DNA of 64,000 bases from Anammoximicrobium sp964645045. GTDB taxonomy: Bacteria > Planctomycetota > Planctomycetia > Pirellulales > Pirellulaceae. Location of the stretch: the NCBI GenBank assembly GCA_964645045.1, contig CAZXYZ010000011.1:74692-138691 (forward strand), written 5' to 3'. The notes under the pieces are model-generated. The model had not been told where the DNA came from. It saw nothing but the letters and a program-made list of their open reading frames with translations, and did not search any database. Below are positions 8,890 through 17,059 of this stretch, piece after piece; position 1 is the stretch's first letter; each line of letters begins with the position of its first letter. The position numbers and the translations under genes are program-made.

Positions 8890-9232
8890 CTGCGATGCCC
8901 CCCAACCACGAACCTTCGAATGCGGCCCTTCACCGATTCTACCAGCCACGGCCGACATCCGGTAGAATGGACCCCCTAGTTGCACAGGCGAACGGCGGGC
9001 GTGAGCCCGCCGGTCTTCCGAATACCCGCACCTCTGCGCGAGGGGTTCGCGATGTCACCTTCGTTGAAATCAGCCGACGGTAGAAGAAGTGCCCGCAGAG
9101 ACCATGCACCGATGGGCTGACGCCCACCGTTCGCCAAACCGATGCACCGATGGGCTGACGCCCACCGTTCGCCAGACTGAACCCCTGTAAAATACGAAGC
9201 CTCCTTTCACGATTCGGCGGTTGATCCCTACC
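8890..9232. other. Intergenic region with three REP-like copies
   Basis: About 340 bases between divergent genes, containing the REP-like copies described at 8988-9174. The rest shows no ORF with coding character. Promoters for the DUF1598 gene and the sugar kinase should be here; the stretch ending TGTAAAATACGAAG (about 9187-9200) is the most AT-rich part, a possible -10 region for the kinase. Confidence 0.4.
8988..9174. repeat. REP-like repeat cluster (GGCGAACGG...AGCCCGCCGGT family)
   Basis: One copy at 8988-9014 reads GGCGAACGGCGGGCGTGAGC followed by CCGCCGGT. Two identical 33-base copies at 9104-9136 and 9142-9174 (ATGCACCGATGGGC...GTTCGCCA) are variants of the same element in the opposite orientation. 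The same family forms the tandem array at 16830-16960 and a copy near 27869-27895. Each copy has a GC hairpin built from GGCGG/CCGCC-type arms. Confidence 0.7.
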
Positions 9233-10771
9233 ATGACTGACACGCTACTGGCTTACGATCTGGGAACCGGCGGCAACAAAGCGTCGCTGTACGGCGCGGA
9301 CGGCCGATTGATCGCCACCGCGTTTGTCCCCTACGACACGCAGTACCCGCAGGCGGGCTGGCATGAACAGCGGCCAGCGGCCTGGTGGGAATCGGTGGTC
9401 GGCAGCACGCGGCAATTGCTGGCTGGCGGGGCTGTCGATCGACGGACGATTCGCTGCATAGCCATCTCGGGGCACAGCTTGGGCTGCGTTCCCCTGGATG
9501 CAGCGGGGCGGCTGTTGCGGGACGCGACGCCGATTTGGTCGGACAAACGGCCGGCCGCGCAGGCGGCGGACTTCTTCGAGCGGGTCGATCCGGCGCACTG
9601 GTATCGCTTGACCGGCAATGGTTTTCCGGCGCCGCACTACACGGTGTTCAAGATCCTCTGGTACCGCGACCACGAGCCGGAGATGTTCGCCCGCATCCAC
9701 AAGGTGCTGGGCACGAAGGACTACGTCAACTACCGGCTGACCGGCCGCGTGGCGACCGACTATTCGTATGCCTCGGGCAGCGGCGTGTACGACTTGTTGG
9801 GCTGGGACTATGCCGACGAACTGCTGTCGGCGGCAGATCTGCCGCGCAACCTGCTGCCGGAGATTGTGCCGGCGACGGAGATCCTGGGCGGATTGACCGG
9901 CGATGCCGCCGAGGCATTGGGACTGCCGCCGGGGATTCCTGTCGCCTGCGGCGGGGTCGACAATTCATGCATGGCGCTGGGAGCCAAGAACATCGCCGAA
10001 GGACGCATCTATGCATCGCTGGGTTCCTCGATGTGGATCGCCGTCTCGTCGAGCCGCCCGTTATTGGACGAGGCGTCGAAGCCGTATGTATTCACGCACG
10101 TGGTACCCGGCATGTTCACCTCCGCGATCGGCATGTTTTCGGCCGGCAGTTCGCTCCGCTGGGTGCGGGACCAGCTGTGCGTACACCTGGCGGCCAAGGC
10201 CGGACTCGGCGGCCGCGACGTGTACGACGTGATGACGGAGTTGGCCGAGCGGTCGCCGCCGGGGGCGCGGAAGCTGCTGTTCAACCCGAGTCTGGCCGGC
10301 GGTTCGTCGCTCGAGCCCAGTCCGCACATCCGCGGCGCGTTTCTGGGCTTGGACCTGGGCCACACGCAAGCCGACTTGATCCGCGCGGCCTTGGAGGGGA
10401 TCGCGCTGAATGCCCGGTTGATGCTGAACGCCCTGCGGCAATTGGGCGAGGTGGGGCAGGAGATGGTCGTCGTGGGCGGCGGCAGCCGCAGCCGGTTGTG
10501 GCGGCAGATCCTGGCCGACACACTGGAAATCGACGTGCTCAAGACGAACGTGGGTCAAGAGGCCGGCTCGCTGGGAGCTGCCGCCGTGGCTGCGGTGGCC
10601 TGCGGGCTGTGGCCGGACTTCGGCCGCATCGACCAGGTCCATCAACTCGAATCCACCGACCGGCCCGACCCGGCCCGCGTCGCCGTCTATCGCCAACTGC
10701 TGCCGCTGTTCGACCAAGCCCGCTCGGCCCAGGCTCGGCTGGGCGAGCAAATGGCGGAATTGAATTTGTGA
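9233..10771 (+). CDS. FGGY-family carbohydrate kinase (xylulokinase-like)
   Basis: ATP-dependent cytosolic kinase of a sugar or polyol, about 512 aa, normal for FGGY kinases. Seen: N-terminal phosphate-binding segment LLAYDLGTGGNKASLY, WHEQRPAAWW, the central GGVDNSCMALGA with the catalytic-base Asp expected in this motif, the second ATPase half beginning around IYASLGSSMW, and the C-terminal FGGY signature region VVVGGGSRSRLWRQILAD followed by QEAGSLGAAAVAAV. ATG at 9233 (MTDTLLAYDLG) fits family N-termini; a TTG at 9221 would add four residues. Sequence style points to the xylulokinase branch, but substrate is uncertain. No sugar isomerase or transporter gene is adjacent. Confidence 0.88.
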   Translation: MTDTLLAYDLGTGGNKASLYGADGRLIATAFVPYDTQYPQAGWHEQRPAAWWESVVGSTRQLLAGGAVDRRTIRCIAISGHSLGCVPLDAAGRLLRDATPIWSDKRPAAQAADFFERVDPAHWYRLTGNGFPAPHYTVFKILWYRDHEPEMFARIHKVLGTKDYVNYRLTGRVATDYSYASGSGVYDLLGWDYADELLSAADLPRNLLPEIVPATEILGGLTGDAAEALGLPPGIPVACGGVDNSCMALGAKNIAEGRIYASLGSSMWIAVSSSRPLLDEASKPYVFTHVVPGMFTSAIGMFSAGSSLRWVRDQLCVHLAAKAGLGGRDVYDVMTELAERSPPGARKLLFNPSLAGGSSLEPSPHIRGAFLGLDLGHTQADLIRAALEGIALNARLMLNALRQLGEVGQEMVVVGGGSRSRLWRQILADTLEIDVLKTNVGQEAGSLGAAAVAAVACGLWPDFGRIDQVHQLESTDRPDPARVAVYRQLLPLFDQARSAQARLGEQMAELNL

Positions 10772-10936
10772 CCGCAGACAGAGAAGCTCTGACGCTTGCG
10801 GGATTTGTGTGCCCTGGTCCGTCGCTGACACCGGCGCGAAGTGTCTTTTCTTGTTTCTGGAGGTTGATTCCCGAACGGGACAAGGCGCAAAGTCGTATAA
10901 TGTCAGCAACGGGTTACAAAGCTGGGAGATATGGCG

Positions 10937-11899
10937 ATGCGCTGGACACTTGCTCTGGTCACGGGATTGCTGCTGTTGCTGCAAACGGGTTATTTTGTCT
11001 TTTTGCGGCACTGCTCGTGTGTCAGCTGTGGTCAGGCCGATCGTTCTGCCAGCCTCTGCTTGGACGCCGACAGCGACCATCTCGTTGCTGCCAGCATGGA
11101 GGATCGAACTCTTAAGAGCAGCTTGATCGAGCAGGGGGTGGCGCTGATCGAACGTGGTCAAACCGTGGAAGGTTCGGAACTCGCCAAGCAATTGGGAGTA
11201 ACGGCTTGCCAACTGGAGGCCTCACCACCCCGTACGAGCGTCAGCGATCCGACCGAGCTGTTCCGGGTCGCCAAGGACTCGGTGGTCGTGGTCGGCGGTC
11301 TCTACAAGTGCAACAAGTGTACGCGCTGGCATGCCAACCTGGCGTCGGGGTTTGTGCTAAGTTCCAGCGGGGCTATCGTGACCAACTACCATGTCATCGA
11401 GGATTCGACTGAGCGCGGGCTGGTGGTCATGACCGCCGACTCGCACGTGTACCCTGTTCAAAGTGTCTTGGCCGCAAGCCGCGCCGACGATCTGGTCATT
11501 TTGAAGGTGAATGCCGAAGGCCTGCAGCCGCTGCCGTTGGCCGACAGCGCAACCGCCGCGCCGGTGGGCTCGGCGGTGAGCGTGATCAGCCATCCGGATG
11601 GCCGGTTTTTCTGCTACACGGCGGGTGTTGTGTCCCGGTACATGAAGATCCAAGCCGCGGGGCAGACAGCCGATGCGATGGCCATCACGGCCGACTACGC
11701 ACGCGGGTCAAGCGGAGCGCCGGTGTTGAACAGCCAGGGACAAGTGGTCGCGGTGGTCAGCAGCACCGAGTCCATCTACTATACCCAAGAGGGTCAGCGG
11801 CAACTTAACCTGCAGATGGTCTTCCGAACGTGCATTCCCGCCTCCAGTCTGCTGAGAATGCTCCGGCCAGTCAACCAAGTGGCCAGTCACGTGCCGTGA
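10937..11899 (+). CDS. Membrane-anchored trypsin-like (S1C/DegP-type) serine protease
   Basis: Predicted periplasm-facing protease of about 320 aa. With numbering from ATG 10931, the triad is His154 (TNYHVIED), Asp187 (RADDLVILK) and Ser261 (ARGSSGAPV). The N-terminus is a signal anchor (LALVTGLLLLLQTGYFVF). There is no PDZ domain after the protease domain, unlike DegP. Two cysteine clusters are unusual: CSCVSC directly after the anchor (residues 28-33) and CNKC at 127-130 just before the catalytic domain's first strands. I prefer ATG at 10937 because GGGAG at 10924-10928 is then 8 bases away; ATG 10931 is the alternative. It is convergent with the GAF-HlyD gene, with a large inverted repeat between them. 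Confidence 0.85.
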   Translation: MRWTLALVTGLLLLLQTGYFVFLRHCSCVSCGQADRSASLCLDADSDHLVAASMEDRTLKSSLIEQGVALIERGQTVEGSELAKQLGVTACQLEASPPRTSVSDPTELFRVAKDSVVVVGGLYKCNKCTRWHANLASGFVLSSSGAIVTNYHVIEDSTERGLVVMTADSHVYPVQSVLAASRADDLVILKVNAEGLQPLPLADSATAAPVGSAVSVISHPDGRFFCYTAGVVSRYMKIQAAGQTADAMAITADYARGSSGAPVLNSQGQVVAVVSSTESIYYTQEGQRQLNLQMVFRTCIPASSLLRMLRPVNQVASHVP

Positions 11900-11931
11900 G
11901 ACGCAGGTTCGCGTCACCAAGCTGCTTGCCG

Positions 11932-12077
11932 GGAATGGCACGAGGTTAAGCGGCAAAGCCGCTTATCGTAACCCGAAGCGTGAGCGGGGATGAACCGTTT
12001 ACCGGCCGCATTCCTCGCTTACGCTTCGGGTTACAATCGCGGCAGACCCGCCAGCACGCTTAACTTCGTGCCATTCC
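11932..12077. repeat. Nested inverted repeat between convergent genes
   Basis: Outer arms 11932-11952 and 12057-12077 match in 20 of 21 positions as inverted copies (GGAATGGCACG...). Inner arms 11968-11989 and 12013-12034 match in 20 of 22 (GTAACCCGAAGCG...). A third small hairpin TAAGCGG/CCGCTTA lies at 11946-11964. The inner arm sequence resembles a palindromic repeat widespread in planctomycete intergenic DNA (recalled, not searched). It may act as a bidirectional terminator or be a non-autonomous mobile element. Confidence 0.8.
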
Positions 12078-12118
12078 TGCTTGTCAGCGTGGATCAATGT
12101 TCCCTCGCGAAAACCCGT

Positions 12119-14101
12119 TTAGACCCACAACCACGAGCGCACGGCTTCGATCAAGTCGTGCAGCCAGACGTACCCGAGGGCGCGCCGGCCGCAATCGATT
12201 CGCGCGACGACGCCCGCGCCGGCCAGCCGATGCGGAATCGCGGATGCCTCGACGCGGACCAGCGCGGTGACGGACAACTGCTGCCGCTCGTCTGACTCGG
12301 TGATCTCCGCCAACCGCTCCAGCCGGCCCGCGTAGGTTTGGCTGGGATTCGTCGCCAGGATGAAACGGACGGGCAGATCCGGCCGGCTCGCCCGTCGCGC
12401 GGCCAGCACGTAACCGGCATCTTGATCCGGGATCTCGACTTCCAAAACCCAGGAGCCGCCGGTATCGGCCACGGTCATCAACACTTGCCCGCGTTTCACC
12501 GGACGCTGCTGCAATGCCTCCGTCAGGTCCCAAGTCAACACGTGGCCGGCAATCGGACTGCGGAGTTGCAGCGCCTCACGCTCGCCGTCCAGGAGCCTTT
12601 TCTGCTCCTGCAGACTCACCAACAGCTTTTTCAATCGTTCTTCTTCCGCCGTCTGCCGGACATATTCATCCCGCTGGTCGGCCGTGAGTGGTTTGCCGCC
12701 CAGCCGCGTGGTGCGGAGCGATTCCAATTGTTCGGTCGTCGTTTGGATCTCGCCCAGCAGCCGCGTCCATTCGTAATCCAGGTCGCTGCTCTGCAGGGCA
12801 GCCAGCAGCTGGTTGACGGCCACCGCGTCGCCGTGGTCCGCATGCAACCGTTCGACGCGGCCGTCCCGCGGGGCGAAGATCCGCCGTTCGATCTGCGGCC
12901 GCAGCCGGCCTCGGCAGTTCACGCGGAATTCTGCCGGAACAAAGACCAGCGCAGCAACGGCTGCAACCAGAGGCAGCGACCAGAGCGACATTCGCAGCAC
13001 GCGGCCCGGCCGGCACCAGCGTCCCCACTGCTCCCACAGCCGCACCGCTGGAATGCGCTCGTAGCGCACGGCTCGTGCCACGGCCAAGTTGGCTTGCCGG
13101 CAAACCAATTCCAGCATCGCGCGATCGCCATCGCCAGCCGGCTTGGGGGTGAATGATTCCAGCACCAGTACGCCGTGCGGTGCCGGCGGTGCGTCGGCGT
13201 CCGGCGCCGGTTCGGCCAGCGGGATGGCGGCCAGCGTCCGCACGTGGGTTTGGTCGATATATTCTTCCACGGCCGCTTGTACTTGCGGCGCCGCTGCCGG
13301 ACCGGCGACGGCATAGAACAGCGGTTCTGCGGTCGCCGCGACGCGTTCCGCCAGCCGTTCCAGCAAGCGTACGGGCGTCGCCCGGGGATCAAACGAATCG
13401 AGCCCGCTGATCGCTTGCACGCGCAGACGGCCGCGCCGCCGCACGACGACGGTAATGCGATCGGCATTCAACACCCGCCGGCCCTCGTTGGCCACGGCAA
13501 ACGCAACTCCCTGCAGATCCAATGGACGCTGAAGCTGCTCGCAGAACTGCCATGCGCGGTCCCACTGCGATTCCCGCTCCTGCAACTCCTGCAGCCGGGC
13601 ACGGCGATGAAAATCCGCGGCCAGTTCGCACAACGCGGACAGGACCTCCGCAAAGCCGCAGGCCGCCTCGGGCGAGACTTCCGGCCGCTGGCAAATCTCG
13701 ACGATCCGAATCGCGCGCCCCTCGACGACGACGGGCCCCGCCAACAACAGATACGGCCCGGCATGGCCCAGCCCGGCGGCTTCCGGTGCGGCGATTCTGA
13801 CCTCCGTCGAGCTGCCCACTTGCGTCAAGAACCGTTCGTGCTGGGCGGCGCCGGCCGCCCAAGGTGTTTCATTCCCGGGGAACACCGCAACGAGTTGGAA
13901 TCCGTGGGCAGCGTCTACCGCCCAAACCGCTCCACCCATGGCCGCCCCGGCGCGTACTGCATGGTCGAGCAGCGCCGCATAGAACGGTTTTTCCTCGCCG
14001 CCTGCTTGCACAAGTGCCTGGACCTCGTCGACCAGACGCTCGATCTGCCGCCACGTTTCGTCGTGGGGCGGCATGCCGGCGATCGAGGCGCTGTTGGTCA
14101 T
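12119..14101 (-). CDS. GAF-domain protein fused to a HlyD-type membrane-fusion adaptor
   Basis: About 660 aa. The N-terminal half (roughly 15-185 and 190-355) looks like two GAF-type sensory regions; the second is clearer (VLNADRITVVVRRRGRLRV ... HGVLVLESFTP). One membrane segment follows (SLWSLPLVAAVAALVFVPAEF, about 378-398). The C-terminal half is a HlyD/periplasmic-adaptor type: a barrel start with IFAPRDGRVERLHADHGDAV, a long coiled coil (TEQLESLRTT to LLDGEREALQL), the lipoyl-like return LRSPIAGHVLTWDL, and beta segments. Such adaptors bridge an inner-membrane exporter to the outer membrane. ATG at 14101 chosen; GTG at 14107 is an alternative. No transporter partner or M50 peptidase is adjacent here. 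The fusion suggests ligand-sensitive export, but no ligand is evident. Confidence 0.8.
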   Translation of the reverse strand: MTNSASIAGMPPHDETWRQIERLVDEVQALVQAGGEEKPFYAALLDHAVRAGAAMGGAVWAVDAAHGFQLVAVFPGNETPWAAGAAQHERFLTQVGSSTEVRIAAPEAAGLGHAGPYLLLAGPVVVEGRAIRIVEICQRPEVSPEAACGFAEVLSALCELAADFHRRARLQELQERESQWDRAWQFCEQLQRPLDLQGVAFAVANEGRRVLNADRITVVVRRRGRLRVQAISGLDSFDPRATPVRLLERLAERVAATAEPLFYAVAGPAAAPQVQAAVEEYIDQTHVRTLAAIPLAEPAPDADAPPAPHGVLVLESFTPKPAGDGDRAMLELVCRQANLAVARAVRYERIPAVRLWEQWGRWCRPGRVLRMSLWSLPLVAAVAALVFVPAEFRVNCRGRLRPQIERRIFAPRDGRVERLHADHGDAVAVNQLLAALQSSDLDYEWTRLLGEIQTTTEQLESLRTTRLGGKPLTADQRDEYVRQTAEEERLKKLLVSLQEQKRLLDGEREALQLRSPIAGHVLTWDLTEALQQRPVKRGQVLMTVADTGGSWVLEVEIPDQDAGYVLAARRASRPDLPVRFILATNPSQTYAGRLERLAEITESDERQQLSVTALVRVEASAIPHRLAGAGVVARIDCGRRALGYVWLHDLIEAVRSWLWV

Positions 14102-14107
14102 GGTCAC

Positions 14108-14320
14108 TCAAGCCGACGTGTTAGACGGTTAGGAACGCAGGCACTGCCGGTTTCCAGCGTAGGACTTACGGCGCGAGCGGACAAGAGTGGGAGGGCGGAA
14201 TCTCAGCGGCGGCAGGGCGGTAGACCCGGAGAGACGAGAGGCGACCACGAGTGAGTCATTCAGCCATCCGGCGCAGACTGCGACCGGCATCAGGTCGGGA
14301 CGTCCCGTCGGACGACAGGG
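14108..14320. other. Intergenic segment before the transposase relic
   Basis: No gene with coding character seen. Together with the relic at 14321-14650 this makes a gap of about 650 bases between the GAF-HlyD gene and the small lysine-rich gene. Confidence 0.4.
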
Positions 14321-14650
14321 CAGAAACCGGTGCGTGCGGGTTTGGCCGAACGGGCGGAGCTGTGGCGATGGAGTTCGGCCTGGGCGCGGGGCCAAAAGCT
14401 GCCTGCGGTGCCGCAACGGCTAGCCCACCCGGACGAACCGGCGTTACCGCGGAAGTGGCTCGCATGGGTCAACGAGCCGCAGACCGAGGCGGCGGTGAAG
14501 GCTTTGCGGGCTTGCATCCGCCGCAGTTGTCCGTTGGAGGAGGAAACGTGGGCGCGCAATCGCGCCGTGCGGTTGAACTTGGAAAGCACCCGTCGTCCTC
14601 AGAGGAGACCGAAAAAAGAGTCCTGCCCCTTTTTCCGGTCTTTTTCCGGT
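14321..14650 (+). pseudogene. 5'-truncated REP-associated tyrosine transposase (RAYT) relic
   Basis: The frame reads QKPVRAGLAERAELWRWSSA..., then WLAWVNEPQTEAAVKALRAC, then WARNRAVRLNLESTRRPQRR and PKKES. These match the conserved C-terminal third of RAYT/TnpA-REP transposases (NPVRAGLVERAEDWPWSS; WVNEPQTEAELEALR; LGLESTLRPRGRPRK, recalled). The HUH and catalytic Tyr region upstream is missing: similarity begins abruptly near 14321, and sequence before it shows no relationship. RAYTs mobilise or maintain REP hairpins, so this dead copy is relevant to the REP-like repeats in the window. Confidence 0.7.
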
Positions 14651-14753
14651 TCGATTTCAGCGGGCACACACCGGAGCGGCAGGGCATGCGTGCCCGTCGC
14701 ACGGCGGAAGTCCCCCCGGGGCCGGCTCGACGAACTTGAGCGACCCGCGGCGG

Positions 14754-15089
14754 CTACTGGTAAGTCACCTTTTTCTTCGAGAAGAGTTTGATGGCGTCCT
14801 CGAACTCCCTTCGGTTGCTGCTGACGCCGGTCACCTTAAGCTCACCTTTGTCGAGGATGGAACCCTTGTCGACGGTGATCTTGCCCTTACAGTGTTTGAC
14901 CTTCTTGATGGCGTCGACGAGGCGATTGTCGTGTCCATTTCCGATCAATACGATTTGCTTCAAAGCGATGTAATCGACCGTTGCGCCATCTTTGGTGGCC
15001 TTGACGTTGGACTTGTTGATGGAAGCATTCTTGTCGAAGTCGACCTCGATGACTTCGTTGCTATCGAGGGTAAATTTGGCCTTGCCCAT
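14754..15089 (-). CDS. Small lysine-rich protein of unknown function
   Basis: 111 aa, start fixed by a strong AAGGAGG at 15098-15104, 8 bases before ATG. The protein is rich in Lys, Asp and Val (MGKAKFTLDSNEVIEVDFDK...) with alternating hydrophobic residues that suggest an all-beta fold, including IALKQIVLIGNGHDNRLVDA and GKITVDKGSILDKGELKVTG, which look like strand-turn repeats. No signal peptide or membrane segment. Its codons are less GC-rich than those of neighbouring genes, and it lies next to a transposase relic, so recent acquisition is possible. I do not recognise a family. Confidence 0.7.
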   Translation of the reverse strand: MGKAKFTLDSNEVIEVDFDKNASINKSNVKATKDGATVDYIALKQIVLIGNGHDNRLVDAIKKVKHCKGKITVDKGSILDKGELKVTGVSSNRREFEDAIKLFSKKKVTYQ

Positions 15090-15097
15090 CGCGCTAT

Positions 15098-15104
15098 CCT
15101 CCTT
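15098..15104 (-). promoter_or_regulatory. Strong ribosome binding site AAGGAGG
   Basis: Near-perfect Shine-Dalgarno 8 bases before ATG 15089. It is the best one seen in the window and argues that the small lysine-rich ORF is really translated. Confidence 0.75.
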
Positions 15105-15176
15105 CGTTGCGAACGCGTTTCAGGAATTGGAAAACGTCCGAAAAATTTTAGGGGCGGCGGTCTGATTTTCAAGTCA

Positions 15177-15228
15177 GAAACGAAAAGGAGTCGGGTGTCT
15201 TTGAAACGAAAAGGGGTCGGTTGTCTTT
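15177..15228. repeat. 26-base tandem repeat, two copies
   Basis: GAAACGAAAAGG followed by RGTCGGKTGTCTTT occurs twice in a row with two differences, between the kinase-like gene's end and the small lysine-rich gene's start. It is purine-rich, unlike the REP families here. Function unknown. Confidence 0.65.
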
Positions 15229-15258
15229 GTTTCGTCAAGGATTTGGCTGTCTTTCAGT

Positions 15259-16575
15259 TCAGACGGTTCGCTCCAGAGCCTTGATGACCTGTGGCATGGA
15301 AGACCAACGATCCTTGGGAGCGTAGGCCAGCATCTTTTGGTACACGGCCTCCAACGAGTCCGGAACCTCCGGCCGCACGGACTTCAGCGGCGGGGCTTTC
15401 GTTTCGGCTTGTTCCGCCGCCCCCCCGGTTCGCCAATCCGGGGGCAACAGCGCTTGAGATGCGAGCAGCGCGTAAAGGGTGCAGCCCAGGCCGTACACAT
15501 CCGTGCGTTCGTCGACTTGGCAGCTGTCCACGAATTGCTCCGGGGCCATGAACCCCGGCGTTCCGATCATGTGGCCCGCGCCTTCGTAACGGGCGACGGA
15601 GCTAGAACCCGGCCGCCAGGCTTTGCCCCAACCGATGACTTTGATCAGACCCTGAGGACTGAGCATCAGATGCGCCGGATTGACATCGCGATGGACGGTT
15701 TGGCGTTGGTGGGCGTAACCAAGTGCCCGGGCAGCTTGAATCACATAGCCGACCGCCGTGGCCACATCCAGCCGTTGGCGGAGCAGCAGGTTCGCCAGGG
15801 TACAACCGTCGATGTGCTCCATGATCAAATAGCGCAGATCGTCGATCCGGCCGCCTTCGTAGATCCGGACGATGTTCTCGTGATCGAAGCTGGCGGTCAG
15901 AACGACTTTGCGCTGAAAACGGGCCACGGCTTCTTCGGCCGTGTTGGACGACGCCAGAATTTGAATCGCGGACCAGCGATCCAGGCAGACATGGCGAGCC
16001 TTGAGCACTTGGCCTGTTAGGCCGCGATGGAGTTGATCCGTGAGTTCGTACAGGCCCAAGGCGTTGCCGTCCGGGGCGTCCGTGGGGCACGTCGCTGGTC
16101 GTCCCGCCGATGGCGGCGCGTCTTCCTGCGGTTCCAGACGTGTCTCGTCTTGGTCCAGGTGAGCCAAGATCCGCTGCAGACGCGCGCGATCGGAACCGGC
16201 CGAAAGATCGCTCCAAGAAGTAGGCGGATCTGCCACAGGCGGCGAGACCGGCCGGGGGGCATCGGCTGACTCCGGCGAGACCGAGTCCAAGCGAAAGACC
16301 GTCTGACCGATCCGAAAGTCCTCGCCGGGACCGACCGTAAACTCTTCCGCCGGCTCGCCATGGAAGTAGATCGCGTTGCGCGCCGAGACCAGGCGACGGA
16401 CCCGCAGCGTCCCTCCTTCCAGGACCAGATCCGCATGCTCGCGCGAGATTCTCATGTCCCAGGGGACCGCCCAGCCGTTCTGGGGTGCGCGGCCCAGCCG
16501 GATCACCGCCTGGGACGGCAGCCGCCGGCGCCAGGTCTGCTTGATTCCGGGGCCAATCGCCAGAAACTCGTACAC
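15259..16575 (-). CDS. FHA domain fused to a Ser/Thr pseudokinase
   Basis: 438 aa. Residues about 22-97 form an FHA phosphothreonine-binding domain (IRLGRAP, MRISREHADLVL, RIGQTVFRLD). Residues about 175-438 have the kinase fold, but key residues are replaced: the VAIK lysine is Gln205 (SAIQIL), the alpha-C glutamate position is Lys223, HRD is kept (295-297) but followed by VNPAH so the catalytic-loop Lys and Asn are Asn299 and His302, and DFG is GWG (315-317). The APE motif is intact (APEQF). Catalysis therefore looks lost. GTG at 16575 is chosen because GAGG lies 7 bases upstream; the frame extends to 17070 but translates REP repeats there. Divergent from the kinase-N-lobe gene at 17060. 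Confidence 0.82.
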   Translation of the reverse strand: MYEFLAIGPGIKQTWRRRLPSQAVIRLGRAPQNGWAVPWDMRISREHADLVLEGGTLRVRRLVSARNAIYFHGEPAEEFTVGPGEDFRIGQTVFRLDSVSPESADAPRPVSPPVADPPTSWSDLSAGSDRARLQRILAHLDQDETRLEPQEDAPPSAGRPATCPTDAPDGNALGLYELTDQLHRGLTGQVLKARHVCLDRWSAIQILASSNTAEEAVARFQRKVVLTASFDHENIVRIYEGGRIDDLRYLIMEHIDGCTLANLLLRQRLDVATAVGYVIQAARALGYAHQRQTVHRDVNPAHLMLSPQGLIKVIGWGKAWRPGSSSVARYEGAGHMIGTPGFMAPEQFVDSCQVDERTDVYGLGCTLYALLASQALLPPDWRTGGAAEQAETKAPPLKSVRPEVPDSLEAVYQKMLAYAPKDRWSSMPQVIKALERTV

Positions 16576-17059
16576 GTCGCATCCTCGGTTGCCTGATCTG
16601 CACGCCGCTGGGCCGGGAATCCGGGCCAAACGGAAGAATCGCCTGCAGTTGCGGCCGAAATCCGCCTTGCTGTATTGTAACTTATCGGCAGAGCAAATCC
16701 TACGAAACCACCTTACAACCTGCTTGCCATAGCCCACGCTCAGTGCGAAAATCGGTTCCTTAAGGTTCCACTGGCAAATCCCGGGATCGTCTCCCCGGGT
16801 ACCAGTTGTCTCGGCGGCGAGCGGCCGGATTGGCGAACGGCCGGCGTCAGCCCGCCGGATTGGCGAACGGCCGGCGTCAGCCCGCCGGTTTGGCGAACGG
16901 CCGGCGTCAGCCCGCCGGTTTGGCGAGCGGCCGGCGTCAGCCCGCCGGTTTGGCGAGCGGCAAGATTTGGAACATTTGGCCTTTGCGTTTTGGGTTTGTG
17001 TCGGATTTCGAGACTCGAGTTTCGGATTTCGTTGCGGCTTGGCCGCGGTAGGTATTTCT
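16576..17059. other. Divergent intergenic region between the two kinase-like genes
   Basis: About 480 bases that must hold promoters for both divergent genes. The middle is occupied by the 30-base REP tandem array (16830-16960). The AT-richer stretch next to the plus-strand gene has a repeated TTTCGGATTTCG-like motif (about 17000-17032). No ORF with coding character. Confidence 0.5.
16830..16960. repeat. Tandem REP array, 30-base unit, four full copies
   Basis: Four full 30-base units (TTGGCGAACGGCCGGCGTCA then GCCCGCCGGW) plus partial units on both sides. Only A/G and A/T changes separate the units. Each can fold through CCGGCG/CGCCGG arms. As 30 is a multiple of 3, the minus frame translates as NRRADAGRSP repeats, which falsely extends the neighbouring minus-strand frame. 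No spacers, so not a CRISPR. Confidence 0.85.

Noticed and set aside
9385..11115. 576-codon plus-strand frame overlapping the sugar kinase
   Set aside because: It is the +2 frame of the kinase gene, rich in Arg and Gly without motifs, and it also runs into the protease gene.
16830..16960. CRISPR-like array
   Set aside because: Units are contiguous with no spacers and no cas genes are nearby.
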